DNA from: Saccoglossus kowalevskii
Taxonomy: Eukaryota > Hemichordata > Enteropneusta > Harrimaniidae
Assembly: GCF_000003605.2 (NCBI RefSeq)
Contig: NW_003106596.1
Coordinates: 105,249 to 123,200 of the forward strand
DNA length: 17,952 bases
Reading direction: 5' to 3'
Shown in pieces: positions 12,001 through 17,054 of this stretch. Positions within the stretch are counted from its first letter, which is position 1. Each line of letters begins with the position of its first letter. Made by a program: the position numbers and the translations under genes. The notes beneath the pieces were generated by a model. It saw only the letters and a program-made list of their open reading frames with translations, did not search any database and was not told where the DNA came from.

Positions 12001-15000
12001 CCATCCAATGCACTCATTTCAACATTATTATTTTCAGCATCTGTCCAGTACAGGTAATCATGTATCCAATCCACTGCCAAGCCAACCACTGTAGTATCAC
12101 CAAGCTTTAACATTGCCTAGCAACAACACAATGATGTAATAAACCACCATATTTACTGTATTGAAAGGCATGCAACCATAACACTTAAAAAACATAATAC
12201 TTAAGTACTGTAAAATTACGCTTGGAATTTATTTTCGCTATTTTCACTGAAGGGCTGATTCAGTGAAATCCAGCGAAGATACCGTTTTTCCTATATTTTA
12301 TATTCAACTCATCAAAATTCAGCGAAAATAAATTCCATACAAAACTCCAAAAAAGCCTTTTCAGCGAAAATAAAGTATTTTACAGTAACTTGGCCATACT
12401 TTGAGGCATTCACATGATAACTTTATTATTATGATCTCTTGAAGAAATACCTCAATGAAAAATAAGAATCATAAATTTGCTATGCTAAGCGAACTACTGC
12501 GTCCAATGAAAACAAAATTTGAATTTAACGTCAATAACCTGGAACGTCAATATTGGTAACGTAGAGTTTAACCTATATAAGGGAAAATTTGAACGTTGAA
12601 ATGAAAACAAATACAGTGTGTTTCAGAGAAAGATAAATTTTATGCTAGATGTATATTAAAGCGGGGTGTCGTAACCTGTGCATGTGACAGAGGCCATAGT
12701 ATGTCATTATTTCCAAACAAGTGTCTACCAATAAGCCTTTGCGTTTTTAGCGTGAACTGTTATCATCACATAGGACTCAATTTCTGTGCATGCACTGATG
12801 ACTACCCTTTCCCTTTAAAGTCATCACAAAAATAGTTCCGAGTTGATATTTGAGTACCTACCTGTCTATGAGTGCCCTCCAAAGAAGCTTTGTACAGTAT
12901 ATTCTCAGTGGTGTCAACCCAAAAAATGCTGTTGTACTGATAGTGGTAGTCAATAGCAACAGCATTGCCAAGCTCCTGTAACAATGACCTATGATCTATC
13001 CCTTCAGGCTGCAATTTAAATATTTCTGTTCCTTGACTGAATATTAAATAAAAGGGAGGACCTATACAGAAAGAATAAGTACGAATTTTTTAAATAACAA
13101 AATATTTTAAAAAATATTTTTTTTTTTACTCAAACCTAACTATGTATTGTACCAATAATGAATGAATAATGTCAACTTACCATCAGCATGACATGTCCAG
13201 CCATCATTGTCGATTGAGTAACCATGGTAACACGAACACCTGAAAGATCCTTGTGTGTTTGTGCACATTTGAGAACACTGTCCGAGTCCACCTTCATGGC
13301 ATTCATCCGTGTCTGGGATACAAACAGATATTGATATATTTGAAAATCAATAAATTTGAAACAAACGAAAACGTCCATGTGCTCAGACGTTTTATCTGCA
13401 ACCGAGGTCGCGGTGAGACCGTGACCCAGGACCGTAATATGCCGTCCCGTGGTCACCTCAACTTGAACGTGATCCTTCACATTCGTGTTTCTTGAATCTG
13501 AGGTAACCTGATGTCCCTGATGGTTACGGTAGAAGTGACCCAAAGTTCCAACCTCTAAAATTGGGGGGGGGGGCTGTAAATCTCCGTCTTGTTTTCACTA
13601 GTAATTCCCCCTGTTCGCCGAGAGAGGGCGCACTATAACTAGTTTTGCTCGGAAGGACAGCGATTACCTGACGCAGCAAGTCAGTGATTGGATATTCACA
13701 TAATGGTTTCCACTTTATTTGTGACACATTGCATTGAACACGTGACTAATTAATTCCCGAAGGGAAATAGTTCAGCAGCATATCCCGTTGCATGCTGATA
13801 TTGCTCAGAACAACAACAAATGATCAGAGTCACGCGCCAAGTAGCGCTTGTTTTTTATTATCGGTTATATGTTCATTTCAGAAATGTACACGCTCTCTTT
13901 ACACGCTCCCATCTTATATTACTCATCTGAATACTCAGAACAATAACAAATGACGTAAACAACATAAGACAATTTATGATTGACGCGATCAGTATATAAA
14001 CTAAATATATATATTACCAATTGAAAAATTAAGATACCAAAAAATACCCTCAGTGCAAAGATTTTGCACACTGTGTTCTGATCAGTCAGTTTGTTGGTGA
14101 TGAAATGCATGCTCTTTTTTTATTTCCAATTCATTAATTTTAGTCAAATAAAATATACTAAAATATACTATACTATATATTTAAACTTGATAATTTATTC
14201 CTGGGTCGTCATAACAAATTGGGACCTTTGTTTGTGTTTTCGTTTTAGGAACAGGTAACTTGATTTCATCTCAGTGTTGTACGAGATTAATTTCAATCGA
14301 TCTCACATACGTCACGTGAAGACGAGCACACTGTCAAGTTGCTATGGTTACAACGTGTCTAAGGGAGTGACAATTAGAAAGCCTGGTAGGGGACGGAGAT
14401 CAGTTAGAATACTGTCCAAATCATTCACATTTTTCTCGTCATTTATGACTTTGCAGTGAATCTTTTTTGATTTTCGTTATTATAACTTTGTTGCATATCT
14501 AGTAATACAATCAGCGTATAATAACTATTGCAACCTAAGTTTGACCTAATATCATGTCATTATAAAATTAATTTATTTTGAATAGGCATGTTGATTGATT
14601 CTAAAGGTCAGACATCTCAGTACTTTCTTGTGTACAGATCATCAAAGTTATAACCCACTTTAACATAATACGCATTGGAGGTATAATATTGAATATTATT
14701 GTGTTATAGAACTCCTGGACAAATACCCTCAGAAAATACCCGGATCGGGAAGGCATAGTTGTGGGTTCTTCATAGTTCTGGGAATACTATACATCATGTT
14801 TTGATGTAGATTGTACAACTTAAATATTGAGTTTACGTAAATATATCCAGAAGTGAACGAATACGTTGATTGTAAATAGTCCTCTGAATTTCGCGGACAG
14901 CTGAGTTCACAGGGGTTGAAAGCATTGCGCGCTGAAAGGATACTAACAATGGTATTTCTCCATTGAATTGTAGTAGAGTACAGAGATTCTCTTGAATATG

Positions 15001-17054
15001 GACCACCGGGTTGAACTGGTTGTAAATAGAGACTGAGCTCTCCAACTTACTCAGATATAATTATTGATAATTTAAGCGCGGTAGTCGTCGCGCAGCTCGT
15101 GTTCGAATTTCATGTAAATAAACAATGTATTTTACACGCGTTGTATACGTCGCTAGGAGTCCCATATCGAACAGGACGCGGCGTGACGACCACAGCCCTT
15201 TAAGTTATAAATCGATATAATACAGTTGTTGCCAAATCGCTATTCTCACAGAGTTGACGGGTACTCGGCTAATATACCAGAATACAATTCGTTAATTATG
15301 TCATTGTAAAGGTACGCCATCTTTGAGGGAAATCATTCTCCCCGTCTCTGGCATTCTCACACGCTTTCAGCCAACGTCAATACGCGTTCCTTAATGACGC
15401 CCTCTAGCAAAGAACGTTTCGAAGACGTGATGGTGTTAGCAGCATTGTTCAAATATACAACCATGTTTGCTTGTGTAGTTCGTTCATTATTTGGAAAATG
15501 TCAAATCTCTCAAACATTGTGATCTGTATTGACGTCGGACCAAAACAATATTGATGTGTGAGCGGCATCCTCTACACCCTTATACCCCACGGTAGCGCTT
15601 TGTCACTAGGGGGCGCGACTTACGGTGAATTCTCTTATACGAGTTTAATACTAGTACCTTTAATATTAGCCATTGTATATGTAAACAGACCCGGTTTTGG
15701 ACCGATTTTACACATCTTCTGTACACTCATGCTAATTAAGACGTACGGTCCTTCAAAGTTAAGTCCGTGAGTTTTGTATTCAAAACCACACGTTCTATAG
15801 GTTGAAAGGAATGCCGCCCGAGGCGTTAAATAATCAATTCCACGCGATTTAAGTGACCGAATCTAAAACCGATGTGTTTGTAATTAAGTGGTGCTACACT
15901 GAAGAGTGAGAAATCAATTGGCTCACTGGGGGAGAGAGGGGAGGGAAGACGCAACGGTTTACCAGACATTGGAGCTGACAGGGACCGGAGAGAGGGTTGA
16001 CTTCCAGTTCACGAAAACTAATACCACGGAAACCAGCTACGGCCAAAAATACATTTATGATAATCCCTGATAATTTTGATGACATTAGCTGATAATGTCT
16101 AGACCGTCTGGTTATGCCGGATTCCGTAACAGTTTTGCAAGGAAAAGTAAGAAACAGTCTGCCATACGAACGAACGTATGTAAACAGAATTACATTCTCA
16201 ATCACGAATGCAGTCCAAGCTAGCCATCGTCAGCAGTAATGATATCAATGATAGTGACACTCGAGAACGGGTCGACAACACGGTATTTACACATGTGCAG
16301 CTATCTGGCGATGGAGTACAAAAAGACGATGTTGTTTAATCTCCTTGACAAGAAGAGTAATTACCCTATGTTGCCACACGTCGATGAAGAAAGCAAAAAA
16401 CACACATAAAAACGGTCTATATGGCCAATTCCAGTACAAGTCACCTGTCTATTTCCCAATCTGTGAGTGTCTCGAGTTGTATGCAATGAATAGTTAAATC
16501 CGATCTGATTTGGCTTCAATCGATCGTGACGGTTTACTTACGCTATGGTGATCTTTAATTGTCACTTACAAATTTATATTGACAACTTAGATGTACTTTG
16601 TTCATTTATCGTCAGTGTAAGACTGTCAGAATGTAGTTAAGATGCCGACGTGAATTGGATTTCATGCATGCAGTGTTTACATGTGTCGTTGTTAGTATGT
16701 GGTGCTGTAACGTCATTGTTAGCAGGCACGCGTTAGTGGCCTATTGGCTCGCTTGTTGATATCCCCTGCGTGCTTGGCATGGCAGTGATTTCAACTTGAA
16801 CTCACAGCCGATGCTCCGTTGCCTCGGGTTAGTCTCAACGCGACCCCGGATATACAATAGAAATCCATCAAAACAAAGACCACGCTCATTAATAAACGGA
16901 ACGGCTTCACCAGTTACAGTAATTTAGTTTATGTACTACTTACCCACACACCCGTTGCCATGCCAACTTGAAACTGTATATCCAGATGGACAGACCATCT
17001 GACATCGGGTAAACGATGACGTAAGAACAATTATTAGTGCTACTAAATCCAAAT
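10..17054 (-). CDS. Pro-EGF-like precursor gene (whole locus, 15 exons, 5' end incomplete)
   Basis: This is a membrane-anchored precursor of an EGF-family ligand, expected to act at the cell surface and, after shedding, on an ErbB/EGFR-type receptor. Order in the roughly 838 visible residues: signal-like segment and Cys motif (1-36), Ca-binding EGF (37-80), YWTD propeller 1 (about 84-347), short linker, YWTD propeller 2 (about 363-629), EGF (630-673), Ca-binding EGF (674-713), ligand EGF (734-770), membrane helix (789-813), tail. All 14 junctions are phase compatible and modular EGF exons are phase 1-1, as in the LDLR/EGF superfamily. Local resemblance to vertebrate pro-EGF, recalled from memory, is close: GPPF.LIFS before propeller 1, FDGTDY opening propeller 2, and WCDAK and VRLQGSM near its end. 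LRP5/6 has four propellers and no ligand module; nidogen has one. Vertebrate pro-EGF is about 1200 residues, the difference being mainly missing EGF modules. The EGF family name is secure; strict orthology is inferred. Confidence 0.92.
181..345 (-). CDS. Exon N: second half of EGF ligand domain, stalk and transmembrane helix
   Basis: Acceptor TTTGTTTCAG, donor GTAAGA, phase 2-2. It begins CMSGFLGIRC, completing Cys5 and Cys6 with C-x8-C and the G-x-R-C ending whose Arg (Arg41 of EGF) is essential for receptor binding in the family. An 18-residue stalk with Lys/Arg (QLDTQMFDSVKGREKFHK) could be a shedding site. A 25-residue helix from TLYISLG to VCCV follows, then Lys, consistent with a type I orientation. 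Cysteines at the inner edge could be acylated. In EGF the position five after Cys6 is Leu47; here it is Gln followed by Met, the one notable receptor-contact difference. Confidence 0.93.
471..1066 (+). repeat. Dispersed repeat, copy 1
   Basis: From AGCCTCTCGGCCG..GTTAGCTCTGCTGTTAGCAAT to a tail with GACGGCGGACAATCGCTC..GCGGAGCTAAGAA, this matches 5190-5722 in the same orientation. Internally it is built of degenerate subunits of about 120-130 bp, each with ATCAAAGCAAT..GGACTTG, TTTTCAACAAGAAG..AAAATATAACTTTTTACCCAAAATGACA and GAAATGA..AAATCTGAGAGAGGTC. Elements with this ending are common in marine invertebrate genomes. The class (non-autonomous element or satellite-derived) is unknown. Confidence 0.8.
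1259..1318 (+). repeat. 29-bp tandem duplication
   Basis: CTGTCTGTAACATGAGTGCT plus GATTGG is present twice with a 29-bp period and nearly no differences, indicating recent duplication. Each copy contains ATTGG, the reverse of CCAAT. Confidence 0.8.
1924..2062 (-). CDS. Exon M: first half of the EGF ligand domain (Cys1-Cys4)
   Basis: Acceptor TTCTGGTTTAG, donor GTAAGT, phase 1 in and phase 2 out. After an acidic, Thr-rich linker (VEEALPTATG...DDHH) it encodes ACGADHDAYCYNGGTC and NQYKCQ. The spacing is C-x7-C-x5-C-x10-C, the same as mature EGF, with an aromatic residue directly before Cys2 and the NGGTC loop. The exon ends in the codon right after Cys4. ErbB ligands share an intron between Cys4 and Cys5, so the gene structure supports the assignment as well as the residues do. 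There is no basic cleavage site in the linker. This exon lies on the strand opposite an unrelated 111-codon frame. Confidence 0.92.
2063..3429 (-). other. Intron L-M
   Basis: This 1367-bp intron shows no EGF-type exon on the coding strand. Two stretches, 2277-2420 and 2755-2905, are rich in CTCGGC, GGCAYGTG and CATGCTGA words and may be diverged parts of one element. A poly(A) run lies at 2588-2601. The 103-codon plus-strand frame at 2270-2581 has no recognisable domain and ends in low-complexity sequence. Confidence 0.7.
3430..3549 (-). CDS. Exon L: calcium-binding EGF module
   Basis: A 120-bp phase 1-1 exon, acceptor TTTATGTACAG, donor GTAAGT. It encodes DECLAGIAECDVNAIC, the C-I-D-T-P-T-S-Y-Q-C hydroxylation-type signature, and YIGDGFSC. 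Ca-binding EGF modules of the same GDG.SC type lie between propeller 2 and the ligand in vertebrate pro-EGF. Only one is visible here. Confidence 0.93.
3550..4060 (-). other. Intron K-L
   Basis: This intron is AT-rich, with long A and T runs at 3720-3900. No gene or structured repeat was recognised. Confidence 0.8.
4061..4192 (-). CDS. Exon K: LRP-type EGF module after propeller 2
   Basis: A 132-bp phase 1-1 exon, acceptor TATTTCACAG, donor GTAAGA. It encodes ADINLCSILNGRCDHLC and then ICACRQGYRLQEDMRSC, the standard six-Cys EGF module that packs against the exit face of a YWTD propeller (C-x6-C-x3-C-x9-C-x-C-x12-C). The same position is occupied by the EGF module after propeller 2 in vertebrate pro-EGF. 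Confidence 0.94.
4448..4654. mobile_element. MITE-like inverted-repeat element, diverged
   Basis: The left end TACACTGTAAATGCCTTAAT and the reverse complement of the right end TATAGTGTAAAACCCTTTAT are imperfect inverted repeats of about 28 bp, both running on to TTCAC(T/A)G. The element is 207 bp with no coding capacity. Its ends resemble those of the element at 12206-12387. Confidence 0.6.
5190..5722 (+). repeat. Dispersed repeat, copy 2
   Basis: The same order and orientation as 471-1066: CAGCCTGTCGGCTG..AGCTCTGCTGTTAGCAAT at the start and GGACGCCAGACAACGACGG..CAACAGCGGAGCTAAAAA at the end, with similar internal subunits. The copies differ by scattered substitutions and small indels, so they are old or independently inserted. 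Confidence 0.8.
5848..6257 (-). CDS. Exon J: YWTD propeller 2, blades 3 to 5 and exit strand
   Basis: This is the longest exon (410 bp), with acceptor AATTTATAG and phase 2 in, phase 1 out. It carries [51 protein letters not shown] and VRLQGSMSQPSGLQIIHP, completing the six-bladed propeller. The WCDAK blade and the VRLQGSM exit are strong pro-EGF signatures. The donor is GTACAC, a weak site. It is chosen because it gives phase 1 and joins smoothly to the next EGF exon. A downstream alternative donor cannot be excluded. Confidence 0.95.
6258..7066 (-). other. Intron I-J
   Basis: 809 bp of AT-rich sequence. No repeat, RNA gene or exon was recognised on either strand. Confidence 0.8.
7067..7171 (-). 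CDS. Exon I: YWTD propeller 2, blade 2 to 3 connector
   Basis: A 105-bp exon with acceptor ATGTTTCAG and donor GTAAGT, phase 2-2. It encodes NSRISRSDLDGTNREVII and NISKPRGIAVFPQLE, the second half of one class B repeat and the strand leading to the next. NIS is a sequon. It was too short to stand out as an open frame and was found by matching phases between exons H and J. Confidence 0.92.
7172..7906 (-). other. Intron H-I
   Basis: 735 bp holding one member of a dispersed repeat pair (7232-7355). The rest is AT-rich and unremarkable. The open frames at 7216-7413 and 7220-7405 lie on the repeat and do not look coding. Confidence 0.8.
7232..7355 (+). repeat. Short dispersed repeat, copy 1
   Basis: GTCGTGGCAGCGCATGTTCG..AATTTCATGTA..AAACAATGAATTTTAGACGTGTTG to CCTTTTAA matches 15084-15204 in the same orientation with clear substitutions. 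Several CpGs present in the other copy are TG or CA here, consistent with methylation decay. It is non-coding and of unknown class. Confidence 0.75.
7907..8063 (-). CDS. Exon H: YWTD propeller 2, blades 1 and 2
   Basis: The acceptor TTCTCTAG is followed by GKMLYFADADFNKIERV, a diverged YWTD blade, and VEGLAVDWIHRKIYWTELG. Phase 1 in and phase 2 out. The donor reads GTTGGT, a weak match to GTRAGT, but it is the only site that restores WTELG-NSRISRSDLDG with exon I. Reading past it gives a non-propeller sequence. Confidence 0.92.
8064..8586 (-). repeat. Intron G-H, with a degenerate tandem array next to the acceptor
   Basis: From about 8063 to 8250 the plus strand shows diverged units of roughly 30-38 bp with the words CCTAGAGGGCAA, ATATCAAAA and GATGATTTC or TTATTTCG. 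The array starts at the exon H acceptor (plus-strand CCTAGAGAACAACATCAAAA), so CTCTAG-type acceptor copies are repeated upstream of the real one. The rest of the 523-bp intron shows nothing notable. Confidence 0.5.
8587..8760 (-). CDS. Exon G: short linker and start of YWTD propeller 2
   Basis: Acceptor TAATCTCAG, donor GTAAGT, phase 1-1. It opens with a 15-residue linker carrying two Cys (DGDCNSTECSEPKP), then RPFVVFSNKNDLRRMNFDGTD, the entry strand of a second propeller, and TLDYDPIG. The FDGTDY segment and the position after a propeller match the start of pro-EGF propeller 2. The two linker cysteines may be all that remains of an inter-propeller EGF region, or may pair with each other. Confidence 0.92.
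8761..9804 (-). other. Intron F-G (between the two propellers)
   Basis: This 1044-bp intron sits where pro-EGF and LRPs carry EGF modules. No phase 1-1 EGF exon with six Cys was seen on the coding strand. It contains the 35-bp tandem repeat at 8806-9015. The rest has no recognisable feature apart from a few ATTGG/CCAAT words near 9278-9318. Confidence 0.75.
8806..9015 (+). repeat. 35-bp tandem repeat, six copies, with paired AGGTCA half-sites
   Basis: The word TGCATGAC recurs at 8806, 8841, 8876, 8911, 8946 and 8981 with an exact 35-bp period. The unit reads TGCATGACCCCTAAAGGTCA then TACATCCTGGTACTT. Each unit holds TGACC..GGTCA as a short inverted repeat; in the consensus this is TGACCC-CTAA-AGGTCA, an everted pair of nuclear-receptor half-sites with a 4-bp spacer. 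A related single unit lies at about 14601-14626. Confidence 0.95.
9805..9995 (-). CDS. Exon F: YWTD propeller 1, last blade and exit strand
   Basis: Acceptor TTTCTTTCCAG, donor GTAGGC, phase 2 in and phase 1 out. It encodes HQPFAVTTFLSHIYWTDW and the exit IVHPYRQP, the usual end of an LDLR class B propeller. The phase 1 exit is where an EGF exon would normally be joined. No EGF exon was found in the 1044-bp intron that follows, so the exon joins directly to propeller 2. Confidence 0.92.
9996..10753 (-). other. Intron E-F
   Basis: 758 bp, AT-rich. A short run of ACATTCC/ACATACC-type words lies at about 10640-10690. Nothing else was recognised; the plus-strand frame over 9740-10156 is antisense to exon F. 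Confidence 0.8.
10754..10975 (-). CDS. Exon E: YWTD propeller 1, blades 3 and 4
   Basis: Acceptor TTTTATAG, donor GTAAGT, phase 2 in and phase 2 out. It encodes two repeats: WLYWTSWGASSRI with SRLDGSD, and PNGLTLDFVDERLYWVD with the turn HWNGTDRR. Two N-x-T glycosylation sequons are visible (NGTRT and NGTDR). The junction with exon D restores NPIDG-WLYWTSWG without a gap, good evidence that the microsatellite intron between them is spliced as drawn. Confidence 0.94.
11415..11439 (-). repeat. Extra copy 1 of exon D end plus 5' splice site
   Basis: The coding-strand words CAATTGATGG-GTGAGCTAAATAATA are identical to the real exon D end at 11914-11938. The donor would be at 11429. Upstream of CAATTG the match stops and GAATAGGATATT follows, so only the last ten exon bases are included. 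Confidence 0.95.
11551..11575 (-). repeat. Extra copy 2 of exon D end plus 5' splice site
   Basis: Identical 25 bp to 11415-11439 and to the native junction, with the donor at 11565. It also shares the flank GAATAGGATATT with copy 1, so copies 1 and 2 arose from one another (136 bp apart) after the first duplication away from the native site (363 bp). Confidence 0.95.
11929..12116 (-). CDS. Exon D: YWTD propeller 1, blade 2
   Basis: The acceptor TTGCTAG and donor GTGAGC bound a phase 0-to-2 exon encoding the class B repeat VGLAVDWIHDYLYWTD followed by a SALDGSHRQ turn and SIAVNPIDG, which leads into the next blade. The donor is immediately followed on the coding strand by TAAATAATAGAATAG, the edge of an 890-bp pentamer microsatellite. 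The last ten exon bases plus the donor are repeated twice more inside that array. Confidence 0.94.
12206..12387. mobile_element. MITE-like element with terminal inverted repeats
   Basis: The left end TACTGTAAAATTACGCTTGG..TTTATTTTCGCT is mirrored by the right end AGCGAAAATAAAGTATTTTACAGTA. The element is 182 bp and non-coding, and contains further internal AGCGAAAATAAATTCC words in inverted order, so the RNA or single strand could fold into a long hairpin. No clear target duplication was identified. Confidence 0.8.
12627..12835 (+). pseudogene. Antisense EGF-like segment (relic or exon of an opposing transcript)
   Basis: After a good plus-strand acceptor (GTGTGTTTCAG) an open frame in phase 1 reads ARCILKRGVVTCACDRGHSM, then LFPNKCLPISLC, VNCYHHIGLNFCACTDDY, and stops at TAG (12833-12835). 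The first part has C-x8-C-x-C-x12-C, the exact spacing of the last four Cys of an LRP-type EGF module. The second is the start of another module that lacks one Cys. No convincing donor follows. It lies in an intron of the pro-EGF-like gene, in inverse orientation. It may be an inverted, decayed copy of EGF exons. Chance resemblance is possible but unlikely given spacing, phase and acceptor. Confidence 0.5.
12862..13061 (-). CDS. Exon C: start of YWTD propeller 1
   Basis: Acceptor TGTATAG, donor GTAGGT, phase 1 in and phase 0 out. The product starts GPPFYLIFSQGTEIFKL, the strand that closes a six-bladed LDLR class B propeller, and continues into the first blade with IFWVD, a YWTD variant, then LEGTHRQ. 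The intron upstream is only 119 bp, the shortest internal one apart from the last. This opening strand is the closest point of resemblance to vertebrate pro-EGF propeller 1. Confidence 0.93.
13181..13312 (-). CDS. Exon B: calcium-binding EGF module
   Basis: A 132-bp phase 1-1 exon with acceptor TATCCCAG and donor GTAAGT encodes one six-Cys EGF module. It starts DTDEC and contains C-T-N-T-Q-G-S-F-R-C, which fits the Asn/Asp hydroxylation signature C-x-[DN]-x4-[FY]-x-C of Ca-binding EGF modules. It ends with a Cys-containing YSIDNDGWTC loop. It sits before propeller 1, a position that to my knowledge has no EGF module in vertebrate pro-EGF. Because the exon is symmetrical (1-1), it could be gained or skipped without shifting the frame. 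Confidence 0.93.
14601..14626 (+). repeat. Solo relative of the 35-bp repeat unit
   Basis: CTAAAGGTCAGACATCTCAG followed by TACTTT aligns with CTAAAGGTCATACATCCTGG-TACTTT of the tandem array at 8806-9015, with few changes. The left half (TGCATGACCC) is replaced by TTGATTGATT. Confidence 0.6.
15084..15204 (+). repeat. Short dispersed repeat, copy 2
   Basis: Matches 7232-7355 from GTCGTCGCGCAGCTCGTGTTCG..AATTTCATGTAAATAAACAATG to CCCTTTAA. This copy keeps more CpG sites (for example CGCGTTGTATACGTCGCTAG), suggesting it is younger or better protected. Confidence 0.75.
15602..15620 (+). promoter_or_regulatory. CTCF-like motif
   Basis: GTCACTAGGGGGCGCGACT closely fits the conserved core of the CTCF site (CCACNAGGGGGCGC-type). 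It lies in intron 1. Two weaker AGAGGGCG-type matches lie at 13617-13635 (plus) and 15394-15410 (minus). Function is inferred from motif only. Confidence 0.35.
16944..17054 (-). CDS. Exon A: signal-peptide core and N-terminal Cys motif
   Basis: The acceptor TTTACTTTTAG precedes the exon and the donor GTAAGT follows it (phase 1 in, phase 1 out). It encodes a hydrophobic stretch (LDLVALIIVL) followed by small/polar residues and Cys, typical of a signal-peptide core with a cleavage region, then CPSGYT...GNGCV. The short CP.G....GNG..CV motif recalls the N-terminus of mature vertebrate pro-EGF just before propeller 1. No start codon lies in the exon. The frame stays open upstream through the acceptor to ATGs at 17136 and 17169, so either an upstream exon supplies the Met or transcription begins close by. 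Confidence 0.75.

Larger units (their letters stand above)
12117..12861 (-). other. Intron C-D
   Basis: 745 bp containing a MITE-like element (12206-12387) and, on the opposite strand, an EGF-like open segment (12627-12835). The part between (12388-12626) shows nothing recognisable. Confidence 0.85.
13313..16943 (-). other. Intron A-B (3.6 kb)
   Basis: The largest intron. It contains a G-run (13563-13572), CTCF-like motifs at 13617-13635, 15394-15410 and 15602-15620, a single relative of the 35-bp repeat unit at 14601-14626, and a dispersed repeat copy at 15084-15204. The stretch 15060-15640 is richer in GC and CpG than the rest of the window. No further exon was found on the coding strand; open frames at 13253-13727, 13919-14110, 14274-14459, 14833-15045, 15558-15770 and 15894-16205 carry no recognisable domain. 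Confidence 0.75.

Noticed and set aside
3430-13312. Assignment to LRP5/6, LRP4 or nidogen
   Set aside because: LRP5/6 and LRP4 have four propellers with EGF caps and no ligand-type EGF split at Cys4-Cys5; nidogen has one propeller and no membrane helix. The two-propeller, ligand and membrane order fits pro-EGF.
15894-16205. A 103-codon minus-strand frame in intron 1
   Set aside because: No Cys pattern or known motif and no supporting splice sites in a compatible phase.
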